Of a DNA stretch of 64,000 nucleotides, positions 32,196 to 40,324 are shown in pieces (position 1 is the first letter of the stretch; each line of letters begins with the position of its first letter). Origin of the DNA: Alphaproteobacteria bacterium. GTDB taxonomy: Bacteria; Pseudomonadota; Alphaproteobacteria; Sphingomonadales; Sphingomonadaceae. The notes beneath the pieces were generated by a model. That model worked only from the letters and a program-made list of their open reading frames with translations. It had not been told where the DNA came from and did not search any database. The translations under genes and the position numbers were made by a program. The DNA is taken from the NCBI GenBank assembly GCA_019232625.1, contig JAFANP010000033.1, positions 98,653-162,652 of the forward strand, written 5' to 3'.

Positions 32196-34909
32196 CCGCC
32201 ACGGCCGCCAAGCCCAGGGAGCGGCGCTGGCTGGCGGTCGAGGTCGTCCAGACCTCGACCATGGACTGCGGCCCGGCCGCGCTCAAATGCCTTCTCGAAG
32301 GCTATCGCGTGCCGATCAGCCTCGGCCGGCTCAGGGAGGCCTGCCAGACCGACGTCGACGGGACGTCGATCGACACGCTCGAGGAGCTCGCCGTCGATCT
32401 CGGCCTCGCCGCCGAGCAGGCGCTCGTCCCGGTCGACCACGTCACCCTGTCGAGCGCGGAGGCGCTCCCGGCGATCGTCGTCCTCGTCCGCCCGGGCGGC
32501 CTCCACTTCGTGGTCGCCTGGCGCCGCCACGGCCGCTGGCTGCAGGTCATGGATCCGGCCGTCGGCCGCCGCTGGGTCAGCGTGAGGCAGTTCGAGAAGG
32601 AGATTTACCCGCACGAGCAGGAGGTCGATGCGGCCGACTGGCGCGAATGGGCGGGGACCGACGCCTTTCTGGGGCCGCTGCGCGAGCGGATGGACCGTCT
32701 CGGCGCCGCTCGCGGCATGGCCGACGATCTCGTCCACGGCGCGCTAAAGGCGCCCGATTGGCACCCGATCGGCGCGCTCGACGCCTGCGTCCGCCTCGTC
32801 CAGTCCCTCGTCGAGGCCGGCGGCGTCCGCCGCGGCGCCGAGGCTGGGCGGGTTCTGCGCGGCCTCTTCGACGACGAGACGCGGGAGCGGAGGCGGACGG
32901 GCCGCGACTCGTTGATCCCCGAACCTTTCTGGTCCGTCCTTGCAGGGAATGCCGAGACGCAGGCGGCGGCGGGGAAGCTCAAGGTCCGGGGCGCCGTGAT
33001 CCTCGGCATCTCGGGCCTTCGACCCGCCGGCGAGGCCGCATCGGCCGCGGCGAGGCCGCTGTCGCTGGAGCTGGCGACGGCCCTCGCCGAGAAGCCGGAC
33101 CCGCCGCTCGCCGCCTTGTGGAGGATGCTGGGCGAGGACGGGCTCCTGGCCCCGCTCGCCTTGGTCCTCGCCGCCGTCTTCGCGGTCAGCGCGGCGATGG
33201 TCGAGGCGCTGCTGTTCCGCGGCATCTTCGACATTTCCGCGCAGCTCGCGCTCCCCGCCCAGCGCCTGTTCGCGGCGGCGGGCCTGGTGCTCTTCGCGGC
33301 GATCCTTCTTGCGATCGAATATGCGAGCGGCCTCGGCACGCTGCGCTGGGGGAGAAAGCTCGAGGCCCGCCTTCGCATGGCGCTGCTCGCCAAGCTGCCG
33401 CGGCTGAACGACCGCTATTTCCACAGCCGCCCGATCTCCGACATGGCGGACCGCAGCCACAACATCCACGCCGTGCGGGCCGTGCCGGCGCTCGGCCTCC
33501 GCCTCGTCCAGTCCGTGCTCGAGCTGGCGGTCACCTTCCTCGGCGTGCTGATCCTGGCGCCCGGCGCATGGCTGCTCGCGACCCTGCTGGCGCTGGCCGC
33601 GGTCGCCATCCCGTTCACCACCCAGCACCTGCTCAACGAACGCGACCTGCGCATCCGCAACCATGCCGGAGCGCTCAACAGCTTCTATCTCGATGCCTTG
33701 CTCGGCCTCGCCCCGATCCGCGCCCACCGCGCCGAGCGTAGCGTGCAGGGGCAGCATGAGGGCCTGCTGGTGGAGTGGGCGAGGTCGCTGCGAGGGATGA
33801 TCAACCTGGCGCTCGCCACCGACGCCGCCCAGTCGCTCGTCGCCACCGCGCTGGTCGGCGCCTTGCTGTTCACGCACTTCCTCTCGGCCGGCCGGGTCAG
33901 CGGGTCGGACCTCCTCCTTGTGTTCTGGGCGCTGAAGCTGCCCGCGCTCGGAGGGCAGATCGCCCGCATCGCCCATCAATATCCGGCGCAGCGCAACGTC
34001 CTGTCCCGGCTGCTCGAGCCGCTCGCCGCGCCCGAGGAGGCGGCGCTTCCCGGCGCGGCCAGGGAAGCGCCTCCCGGCCGCGGCGCCGGCGGGGACGGCG
34101 GTGTGGCGCTGGAGTTTCGGGGCGGCAGCGTGCTCGCCGCGGGCCAGACCATCCTGCGGGACGTCGACCTGTCCATCGCCCCCGGGGAGCATGTCGCCAT
34201 CGTCGGCCTGTCGGGCGCCGGCAAGTCCTCCCTGCTGGGATTGCTGCTCGGCTGGCACCGCCTCGCCTCGGGGCGGCTGCTGATCGACGGCGCACCGGCG
34301 CAGGGCCGCGACATCGAGGCGATGCGGCGGGTCACCGCCTGGGTCGATCCCGCCATCCAGATCTGGAACCGGTCGCTGCTCGACAATCTCGGCTACGCCT
34401 CGGCCGACGACGGTGCGACGGGCATCGGCGAGGTGATCGCGGCGGCGCGGCTGCGCGGCGTCGCCCAGAAGCTCCCGCAGGGTTTGCAGACGCTTCTCGG
34501 CGAAGGCGGCGGCCTCGTCTCCGGCGGCGAGGGGCAGAGGGTGCGGCTGGCGCGGGCCCTGCTCAGCCCCGGGACCCGCCTCGCCCTCCTCGACGAGCCG
34601 TTCCGGGGCATGGACCGGACCCAGCGCCGCGCCCTCCTCGCCGAGGCGCGGCAATGGTGGAAGCCGGTCACCCTGCTGTGCGTCACCCACGACGTCGCCG
34701 AGACGCTCGAATTCGACCGGGTGCTGGTGGTCGAGGACGGCCGCATCATCGAGGACGGCGCCCCCCGCCGCCTGGCCGCCGGAGCGTCGCGCTACCGCGA
34801 CCTCCTGGAGGCGGAGAAAGCGGTGGGCGACACGATCTGGCAGGGCGATTTCTGGCGTCGGCTGACGCTCGCCGGCGGCCGGCTCCAGGCGACGGGCGAG
34901 CCGGGCTAG
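32192..34909 (+). CDS. Peptidase-containing (C39) ABC exporter
   Basis: 905 residues. The N-terminal C39 cysteine protease has Q20, C26 (STMDCGPAAL), H105 (GGLHFVVAW) and D121 (VMDPAVGRR), a complete catalytic set that cuts leader peptides at the inner membrane. Residues about 150-300 are an extra segment not usual in bacteriocin ABC exporters. Then come the membrane domain (about 320-600) and an ATPase with Walker A GLSGAGKSS, signature VSGGEGQR, Walker B LALLDEPF and an H-loop His (VTHDV). Known family role: cleavage and export of double-glycine-type peptides. Inferred: processes and secretes the three peptides encoded on the other strand. Pairing with a second ABC gene resembles the two-exporter layout of nitrile-hydratase-leader (NHLM) clusters. 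Confidence 0.9.
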   Translation: MTATAAKPRERRWLAVEVVQTSTMDCGPAALKCLLEGYRVPISLGRLREACQTDVDGTSIDTLEELAVDLGLAAEQALVPVDHVTLSSAEALPAIVVLVRPGGLHFVVAWRRHGRWLQVMDPAVGRRWVSVRQFEKEIYPHEQEVDAADWREWAGTDAFLGPLRERMDRLGAARGMADDLVHGALKAPDWHPIGALDACVRLVQSLVEAGGVRRGAEAGRVLRGLFDDETRERRRTGRDSLIPEPFWSVLAGNAETQAAAGKLKVRGAVILGISGLRPAGEAASAAARPLSLELATALAEKPDPPLAALWRMLGEDGLLAPLALVLAAVFAVSAAMVEALLFRGIFDISAQLALPAQRLFAAAGLVLFAAILLAIEYASGLGTLRWGRKLEARLRMALLAKLPRLNDRYFHSRPISDMADRSHNIHAVRAVPALGLRLVQSVLELAVTFLGVLILAPGAWLLATLLALAAVAIPFTTQHLLNERDLRIRNHAGALNSFYLDALLGLAPIRAHRAERSVQGQHEGLLVEWARSLRGMINLALATDAAQSLVATALVGALLFTHFLSAGRVSGSDLLLVFWALKLPALGGQIARIAHQYPAQRNVLSRLLEPLAAPEEAALPGAAREAPPGRGAGGDGGVALEFRGGSVLAAGQTILRDVDLSIAPGEHVAIVGLSGAGKSSLLGLLLGWHRLASGRLLIDGAPAQGRDIEAMRRVTAWVDPAIQIWNRSLLDNLGYASADDGATGIGEVIAAARLRGVAQKLPQGLQTLLGEGGGLVSGGEGQRVRLARALLSPGTRLALLDEPFRGMDRTQRRALLAEARQWWKPVTLLCVTHDVAETLEFDRVLVVEDGRIIEDGAPRRLAAGASRYRDLLEAEKAVGDTIWQGDFWRRLTLAGGRLQATGEPG

Positions 34910-37089
34910 TGGCCGACGCCGGAACCGCGCCGCGCCGCGCCGCCCCCGACGCGGCGATGATGGCGGCGATGCGCCCGTTCCTCTGGCCGCTCGACCGGAT
35001 CGGCGAGGGCTTGGAGGAGCTCTCCCGGCGCGCGGGCCTGCGCCGCGCCCTCCCCTCCGACGCGCTCAAGGTGCCCGGCGCCATCGCCGCGGGGAATTTC
35101 CGCAACCTCGCCGACTGGCTCCAGTGGGCGGCGGAGCATCTCGGGATCCAGGCCGATCTGGTCCAGACGCCGCTCCCGGACATCCCCGCTTTGCTCCGCG
35201 CCGGCGGGCCGGCGATCTTCCCCAGCTCGATGTTCGAGATCCCCGGCATCCTGCTCCTCGTCGGCTGGAGCCGGGGGAGGCCGCGCATGCTGTGCCCGGA
35301 CCTGCGCATCCGCCCCTGCGACCCGGAGCATCTGCGCACGCTGCTCTGCTGGTACCGCGAAGGGCCGGTCATCCCCGAGATCGCCAGGCTGCTGGAGGCC
35401 GCCGGGATCGCCGAGGCCCGCCGGCCCGCGGTTCGGGCCGCAATGCTTCGCGAGCAGCTCGGCCACCATGCCATCGAGCGCATCTGGATCCTCCGCCTGT
35501 CGCCTTCCGCCCCCTTCCTGAGGCAGCTCTCGCGCATCGGCGCCTTCGGCAAGCTCGGCGCGACGACGGCGGTCTACGCGCTGAGCTACGTCGCCGAGAT
35601 CGGGGGCTGGGCGCTGATCGGGTCGGCGGCGCTCGCCGGCACGTTCGATCCCGGCTGGTTCGTCGCCTGGCTTTTGCTGATGGCGACGATGATCCCGCTT
35701 CAGACGCTGGGCGGCTGGTGCGGGGCGACCCTGGCGCTCGATGCCGGCCGGCTGCTCAAGGCGCGACTGCTGGCCGGGGCGCTGCGCATGTCGTCGCAGA
35801 GCGTCAAGCGCCAGGGCGTCGGCCAGCTGCTCAGCCGGGTGGTCGAATCGCAGGCGCTCGAATCGCTGTCGCTGAACGGCGGCCTGTCGCTGCTGCGCGC
35901 CCTGATCCAGCTCGCCTTCGCCGCCTGGATCCTGAGCCGGGGCGCGGCGGGCGCGATCCACCTCCTGCTCCTCGCCGGCTGGACGCTGCTCGCAATCGCC
36001 TTGAGCGCGGCCTATTTCCGGCGCCTCCGCGCCTGGTCCCTCGCCCGCCTCGACATGACCCACGACCTCGTCGAGGCGATGGTCGGCCACCGCACCCGCC
36101 TCGCGCAGGAGCCGCCGGAGCGGAGCCATGCCGGCGAGGATTCCGCCTTGCGCAACTATCTCCACCTGTCGGGGGCGATGGACACGGCGTCGATGGCGAC
36201 CGGCCTCGGCGTGTCCTCGGGTTGGGTGATCGTCGGCCTCGCCGGCCTCGTCCCCGCCTTCGTCGGCGACGCCGCCGTCTCCTCCACCGCGATGGCGATC
36301 AGCCTTGGCGGAATCCTCTTCGCGCAGCGCGCCTTCGCCGGCATCGCGGAGGGGCTGGCGGCGGCCGGGCGCGCGCTCGTCGCCTGGACCCAGATCGGGC
36401 CGATGTTCCACGCCGCGCGCAACAAGGCCTCGTCCAGGACCTACGTGACGCTCGAGCAGGTCGAGGGCGAGGTCGCAAGGACGCCGCTGGTCGACGCCCA
36501 GGCGGTCTGCTTCGGCTACCCGGCGAGCCAGGAGAGCGTGATCGACGGCGCCGACCTGCTCGTCGCCCACGGCGACCGGCTGCTGCTCGAGGGCCCCTCG
36601 GGAGGAGGCAAGTCGACCCTAGCCGCCCTCCTCACCGGGCTCGCCCGCCCCCGGGCCGGCCTGCTGCTGCTCAACGGCCTCGACCGGCACACCCTCGGCG
36701 ACGACTGGCACCGGCTCGCCACCTCCGCCCCCCAGTTCCAAGAGAACCACATCCTCTCGGGGTCCGTCGCGTTCAACCTCCTGATGGGACGGGAATGGCC
36801 GGCGCCGCCCTTCCTCGTCGAGGAGGCGCGGGCTCTGTGCGAGGAGCTCGGCCTCGGCCCGCTGCTCGAGCGCATGCCGGGCGGCATCAAGCAGTTCGTC
36901 GGCGAGACGGGCTGGCAGCTCTCGCACGGCGAGCGCAGCCGAATCTTCCTGGCGCGCGCTCTGCTGCAGGGGGCGCACCTCACGGTGCTTGACGAGAGCT
37001 TCGCGGCGCTCGATCCCGAGACGCTCGCTTTGTGCCTGGAATGCAGCCTCAGGCGCGCCCGCACCCTCATGGTGATCGCGCATCCGTGA
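34909..37089 (+). CDS. Second ABC exporter half (degenerate N-terminal domain)
   Basis: 726 residues from GTG at 34909, which shares one base with the preceding TAG; an ATG at 34957 is an alternative. The first 220 residues have a C39-like outline (DWLQWAAEHLGIQADLVQ ... ILLLVGWSRGRPRMLCPDL) without the catalytic Cys motif, as in exporters with a dead peptidase domain. The membrane domain follows, then an ATPase with Walker A GPSGGGKST near residue 563, signature LSHGERSR and Walker B LTVLDESF. The protein ends at the H-loop (MVIAHP), so the usual C-terminal tail is missing. It probably forms a heterodimer with the C39 exporter. The 44% overlap with a longer upstream open frame is an artefact of GC-rich sequence. 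Confidence 0.87.
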   Translation: MADAGTAPRRAAPDAAMMAAMRPFLWPLDRIGEGLEELSRRAGLRRALPSDALKVPGAIAAGNFRNLADWLQWAAEHLGIQADLVQTPLPDIPALLRAGGPAIFPSSMFEIPGILLLVGWSRGRPRMLCPDLRIRPCDPEHLRTLLCWYREGPVIPEIARLLEAAGIAEARRPAVRAAMLREQLGHHAIERIWILRLSPSAPFLRQLSRIGAFGKLGATTAVYALSYVAEIGGWALIGSAALAGTFDPGWFVAWLLLMATMIPLQTLGGWCGATLALDAGRLLKARLLAGALRMSSQSVKRQGVGQLLSRVVESQALESLSLNGGLSLLRALIQLAFAAWILSRGAAGAIHLLLLAGWTLLAIALSAAYFRRLRAWSLARLDMTHDLVEAMVGHRTRLAQEPPERSHAGEDSALRNYLHLSGAMDTASMATGLGVSSGWVIVGLAGLVPAFVGDAAVSSTAMAISLGGILFAQRAFAGIAEGLAAAGRALVAWTQIGPMFHAARNKASSRTYVTLEQVEGEVARTPLVDAQAVCFGYPASQESVIDGADLLVAHGDRLLLEGPSGGGKSTLAALLTGLARPRAGLLLLNGLDRHTLGDDWHRLATSAPQFQENHILSGSVAFNLLMGREWPAPPFLVEEARALCEELGLGPLLERMPGGIKQFVGETGWQLSHGERSRIFLARALLQGAHLTVLDESFAALDPETLALCLECSLRRARTLMVIAHP

Positions 37090-37117
37090 CGAATTGGAAA
37101 AGACGAGGAGAGAGAGG

Positions 37118-37636
37118 ATGAAGGTTCGGACCCCGATCGGCGGCCTCGTGGCCCTGGCCGCGGCGGCGGCGGCCGTCCCGGCGCAGGCGAAGGTGCTGAC
37201 CTTCCACGCCGCGCTCGACGGCACGCACGATGCGACCGGCTCGGCGGCCACCGGCAAGGCGCGGGTGAGGGTCGACACGACGCGCCAGCGCGTCTCGGTG
37301 GACCTGACCGTCGACGGCATCACCCTCGAGGCGCTGTGGGACAAGCTCGTCGCGGCGCCGATCGGCCCCATTCACTTCCACAAATATGCAAGCCTCGCCG
37401 GCGGCGATTCCGTGCTGGTCCTCCCCCTCCCCTACGGCGCCGCCTATCGCGCCACGCCGCACGGCCTTCGCGTGACGATGCGGGACTACGACTATCGCGC
37501 CGGCGGAAGGCTGGTGAACTCCACCCTCTCGTTCGACGATTTCGTCGCCGCGATGCGCAGCGGCCTGGTCGTCCTCAACGTCCACACCGACTCCCACAAT
37601 GCGGGCGAGATCAGCGGCAAGGTGACGGAGGGATAG
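37118..37636 (+). CDS. Secreted CHRD-domain protein
   Basis: 172 residues; ATG after GAGGAGAGAGAGG, 28 bp downstream of the second exporter gene and possibly co-transcribed with it. A signal peptide (GGLVALAAAAAAVPAQA, cut near residue 25) is followed by one CHRD domain: LTFHAALDGTHD at its start and VVLNVHTDSHNAGEISGKV at its end. CHRD domains have an immunoglobulin-like sandwich and often include metal-binding His; here HFHKY and NVHTDSHNAGE are present. The family role is poorly defined in bacteria. If it belongs to the exporter operon it could be a periplasmic accessory or binding protein for the peptide. Confidence 0.85.
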   Translation: MKVRTPIGGLVALAAAAAAVPAQAKVLTFHAALDGTHDATGSAATGKARVRVDTTRQRVSVDLTVDGITLEALWDKLVAAPIGPIHFHKYASLAGGDSVLVLPLPYGAAYRATPHGLRVTMRDYDYRAGGRLVNSTLSFDDFVAAMRSGLVVLNVHTDSHNAGEISGKVTEG

Positions 37637-37648
37637 CGAGCGGCGCGC

Positions 37649-37738
37649 TGGCGGAGAGGGAGGGATTCGAACCCTCGGAACCCTTGCGGGCTCAACGGTT
37701 TTCGAGACCGCCCCGATCGACCACTCCGGCACCTCTCC
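37649..37738 (-). tRNA. tRNA-Ser (anticodon CGA)
   Basis: Read on minus, 90 bases including an encoded CCA. Acceptor arms GGAGAGG/CCTCTCC, D-arm with TGGTCGA, anticodon loop CTCGAAA giving CGA, a long variable arm (GAGCCCGCAAGGGTTC) typical of serine tRNAs, and a T-loop GTTCGAATC. All parts fold as expected. It reads UCG codons. Confidence 0.96.
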
Positions 37739-37864
37739 GCGTCGCTTCGCGAGATCGTCCCCGCGGGCGGGGACGGGTCGACAGGCGCGGGCCTCTAGCC
37801 GATGCCGCGGGCCTTGCCAACCGGCTTTGCTTGCCTCCCGCCGCCGCCGCCCTACATAGGAGGA

Positions 37865-38251
37865 ATGATCCCGCGACCCGACCACTTTGCCGGCGATGCG
37901 GCCGCCGCCGCGGCCCTTGCGCCCGCCGTCGCCCATGCCCGCTTCGCGATCGGCGACGTGGTGCGCCACCGGCTGTTCGACTTTCGCGGCGTGATCTTCG
38001 ACGTCGACCCGGTCTTCGCCAATACCGAGGAATGGTATGAGGCGATCCCCGAGGAGATCCGCCCCGACCGCGACCAGCCCTTCTACCATCTCCTCGCCGA
38101 GAATGGGGAGGCGAGCTACGTCGCTTATGTCAGCCAGCAGAACCTGCTCGTCGACGAAAGCGCCGAGCCGGTCGACCATCCGGCCATATCCGGCCTGTTC
38201 GACGCCTTCGCCGAGGGCCGCTACCGCCTCCGCCGCGAGCACCGCCACTGA
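37865..38251 (+). CDS. hspQ: Heat shock protein HspQ (YccV-like)
   Basis: 128 residues; ATG right after AGGAGGA. The YccV/HspQ core is clear: FAIGDVVRHRLFDFRGVIFDVDP (about residues 27-49), YEAIPEEIRPDRDQPFYHLL, and VAYVSQQNLLVD. In enterobacteria HspQ helps degrade misfolded DnaA and modulates Lon specificity. This protein has an extra Ala-rich N-terminus of about 25 residues. It sits alone between a minus-strand tRNA-Ser and REP-like palindromes. Confidence 0.92.
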   Translation: MIPRPDHFAGDAAAAAALAPAVAHARFAIGDVVRHRLFDFRGVIFDVDPVFANTEEWYEAIPEEIRPDRDQPFYHLLAENGEASYVAYVSQQNLLVDESAEPVDHPAISGLFDAFAEGRYRLRREHRH

Positions 38252-38412
38252 GATGGGGACAGTAACTATTTTCCCGCTCCGGACGCCGCCCATCGCCGAG
38301 CGCCGGGGGAAAATAGTTACTGTCCCCATTTTCGCGTCCCCATTTTCGCCCCGCTCCGGGCGCCCGCATCGCCGAGCGCCCGGGGAAATAGTTACAGCCC
38401 CCGTTTTCGCCG
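38252..38412. repeat. REP-like inverted repeat cluster (three GGGGACAGTAACTATTTTC copies)
   Basis: Immediately after hspQ. One copy on plus (38254-38274), one inverted copy (38307-38328) and a third, shorter inverted copy (38381-38402), separated by related CCGGGCGCC-type spacers. The first pair forms a hairpin with arms of over 20 bases. The sequence type (GGGGACAGTNACTATTTTC) resembles the REP elements associated with IS200-like REP transposases. No transposase is in the window. Confidence 0.8.
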
Positions 38413-38517
38413 ACGTTGACACTCCCGCCCCTCTTATGTAGCAGCCCGGTTCCCGCGCGGGGGTTCGGCCGCGGCCGACGATTTGTGCGGGCAGCATCAG
38501 TGTTTTGGAAAGAAGCC

Positions 38518-39144
38518 ATGTTCGCAGTCGTGCGCACGGGCGGCAAGCAATATCGCGTCGCCGCCGGAGACAAGATCGTCGTCGAAAAGCTTGCCGGTGA
38601 GGCAGGCGACACCATCCAGCTGGGCGACATCCTGCTCGCCGGCGAAGGCTCGGACCTTCGCTCCGTCGAGGGGCTGACCGTTGCGGCGGAGATCATCGCC
38701 CAGGCGAAGGCCGAGAAGGTGATCGTCTTCAAGAAGCGCCGGCGGCACAATTACCGCCGCAAGAAGGGCCACCGCCAGCAGCACACGATCCTGCGGATCG
38801 TCGCGATCGGCGACCATCAGGCGGAGAAGCCGGCGAAGAAGGGCAAGGCCAAGGCGGCGCCGGCGACGGACGACGCTTTCCCGACCGCGGTCAACAGCCA
38901 GATCACCGACTCCGAGGCGCCCGCCAAGGCCGAGGCTCCCGCCAAGGTCGAAGGCGCCGAGAGCGCGATGGTCGACGCCCCCGCCCGCCGGAAGGCGAAG
39001 ACGGAGACGGCCGCCTCGGCGCCCGAGCCCGCCGCGCCCCTGAAGGACGAGGCGACGGCCAGCGACCAGACGGACAGCCCGAAGCCGAAAAAGGCCTCGC
39101 CCAAGAAGGCGCCGGCTGATAAAGCGGCCGATAAGAACGCGTAA
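38518..39144 (+). CDS. rplU: 50S ribosomal protein L21 with long C-terminal tail
   Basis: 208 residues. ATG at 38518 chosen because [14 protein letters not shown] is the canonical L21 start. The first 103 residues are the ribosomal protein, which binds 23S rRNA ([24 protein letters not shown] region). The remaining 105 residues are an Ala/Lys/Glu/Pro-rich, probably disordered tail, a common feature of sphingomonad L21. It is followed 26 bp later by rpmA, the standard operon that in many bacteria also leads to obg, here 3 kb downstream. Confidence 0.97.
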   Translation: MFAVVRTGGKQYRVAAGDKIVVEKLAGEAGDTIQLGDILLAGEGSDLRSVEGLTVAAEIIAQAKAEKVIVFKKRRRHNYRRKKGHRQQHTILRIVAIGDHQAEKPAKKGKAKAAPATDDAFPTAVNSQITDSEAPAKAEAPAKVEGAESAMVDAPARRKAKTETAASAPEPAAPLKDEATASDQTDSPKPKKASPKKAPADKAADKNA

Positions 39145-39170
39145 ACCTCAAAGAGATACAGAGCTCAGTC

Positions 39171-39443
39171 ATGGCACATAAGAAAGCAGGCGGATCCTCA
39201 CGCAACGGTCGCGACAGCGCCGGCCGTCGCCTGGGCGTCAAGAAGTTCGGCGGCGAAGCCGTTCTCGCCGGCAACATCATCGTCCGTCAGCGCGGGACCA
39301 AATGGTATCCGGGCGCCGGCGTCGGCATGGGCAAGGATCATACCCTTTTCGCGCTTACCGACGGCCGAGTCTCGTTCCGCGACGGGAAGCTCGGCCGCAA
39401 ATTTGTGTGTGTGGACATGCAAATTACCGAGGCGGCGGAATAG
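39171..39443 (+). CDS. rpmA: 50S ribosomal protein L27
   Basis: 90 residues, starting [20 protein letters not shown], the canonical L27 N-terminus that reaches toward the peptidyl transferase centre. There is no N-terminal cleavage extension of the kind found in Firmicutes. The rest ([20 protein letters not shown], then [20 protein letters not shown]) is highly conserved. Second gene of the rplU-rpmA operon, with a terminator-like hairpin about 70 bases downstream. Confidence 0.98.
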   Translation: MAHKKAGGSSRNGRDSAGRRLGVKKFGGEAVLAGNIIVRQRGTKWYPGAGVGMGKDHTLFALTDGRVSFRDGKLGRKFVCVDMQITEAAE

Positions 39444-39509
39444 GGACGGTCGATAAAGGGCCGTCCCCAGGAGGGGCGGCTCCAGGTCTCAATAGAGAAC
39501 CGAATTCGA

Positions 39510-39546
39510 GGGAGAGGAGCCGCCGGGTTCCCCTCCCTTTTTTCTT
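39510..39546 (+). terminator. Terminator after rpmA
   Basis: GGGAGAGG and CCCCTCCC arms (one mismatch) around a GC-rich loop, followed by TTTTTTCTTTC. Placed about 70 bases after the rpmA stop and before the acetyltransferase gene. Confidence 0.75.
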
Positions 39547-39617
39547 TCTCCCTCGAAAGTGTCGCCGGCCTGCAACCGAGAAGGTGCAGGGCGGCGGCGA
39601 AGGGGAAGGAAGAGACG

Positions 39618-40175
39618 ATGTTCGCGAGGACCGAAAGACTGCTGCTGCGGCCCGGCTGGGTGCAGGACGCCCCCGCGCTCCACCGGGTGCTGGCCGAGGA
39701 GGCGATCGTGCGCAACCTCGCCACCGCGCCCTGGCCCTATCGCTACGAGGATGCGGAGGCCTTCCTCGCCACCGAGCGGGGGCCCGAAAATCCGGTGATG
39801 CTCGTCTTCCTGCGCGAAGCCGGGGCGCCGCGGCTGATCGGCACGATCGGCCTCTCGCGCCGCCCCGGCGAGGAGGTCGAGCTCGGCTATTGGATCGGCC
39901 GGCACTGGTGGAACCGGGGCTTCGCGACCGAGGCGGGCCGAGCCGTCGTCGCCATGGCCCGCGACAGCCTTCGCCTCCCCCGCCTCGCCGCCGGCCACTT
40001 CATCGACAACCCCGCCTCGGGCCGTGTGCTTGAGAAGCTCGGCTTCGCGCCGACCGGGGAGGTCGTTCCCCGCTTCAGCGTCGGCCGCGGCATGGTCGCG
40101 CCCTGCCGCACCTACGGGCTGACCCTTCGCGAGGAGGCGGAAGGGAAGGCCGAGGAAGCGGCGATGGCGGCCTGA
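39618..40175 (+). CDS. GNAT family N-acetyltransferase (RimJ/RimL-like)
   Basis: 185 residues; GGGAAGGAAGAG precedes the ATG. The start FARTERLLLRPGW and the WIGRHWWNRGFATEAGRAVV segment (acetyl-CoA pyrophosphate loop, usually R/Q-x-x-G-x-A) identify a RimJ/RimL-type GNAT; VLEKLGFAPTGE near the end is also typical. These enzymes acetylate ribosomal protein N-termini, antibiotics or small amines. This position, between rpmA and obg, is common in sphingomonads, but no specific substrate can be inferred. Confidence 0.9.
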   Translation: MFARTERLLLRPGWVQDAPALHRVLAEEAIVRNLATAPWPYRYEDAEAFLATERGPENPVMLVFLREAGAPRLIGTIGLSRRPGEEVELGYWIGRHWWNRGFATEAGRAVVAMARDSLRLPRLAAGHFIDNPASGRVLEKLGFAPTGEVVPRFSVGRGMVAPCRTYGLTLREEAEGKAEEAAMAA

Positions 40176-40186
40176 GGCCCTATCAT

Positions 40187-40296
40187 CCCTCTCCCCTGGG
40201 GGAGAGGGTAGGGAGAGGGGGTTCGGCTCATGCGGCTAGCCTCGCCCGGCGAGTCCCCCTCACCCCAACCCTCTCCCCTCGGGGGAGAGGGGGAAG
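40187..40296. repeat. CCCTCTCCCC-type palindromic intergenic repeat pair
   Basis: Two short palindromes of the form CCCTCTCCCC-N-GGGGAGAGGG (about 40187-40208 and 40269-40291) in opposite surroundings, separated by about 60 bases. They lie between convergent GNAT and hydrolase genes, where they may end transcription from both sides. The same family recurs near 59035-59080 and 59290-59330. Confidence 0.75.
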
Positions 40297-40324
40297 GGGC
40301 GCGGCCGCTGGATGTCGATACAGC

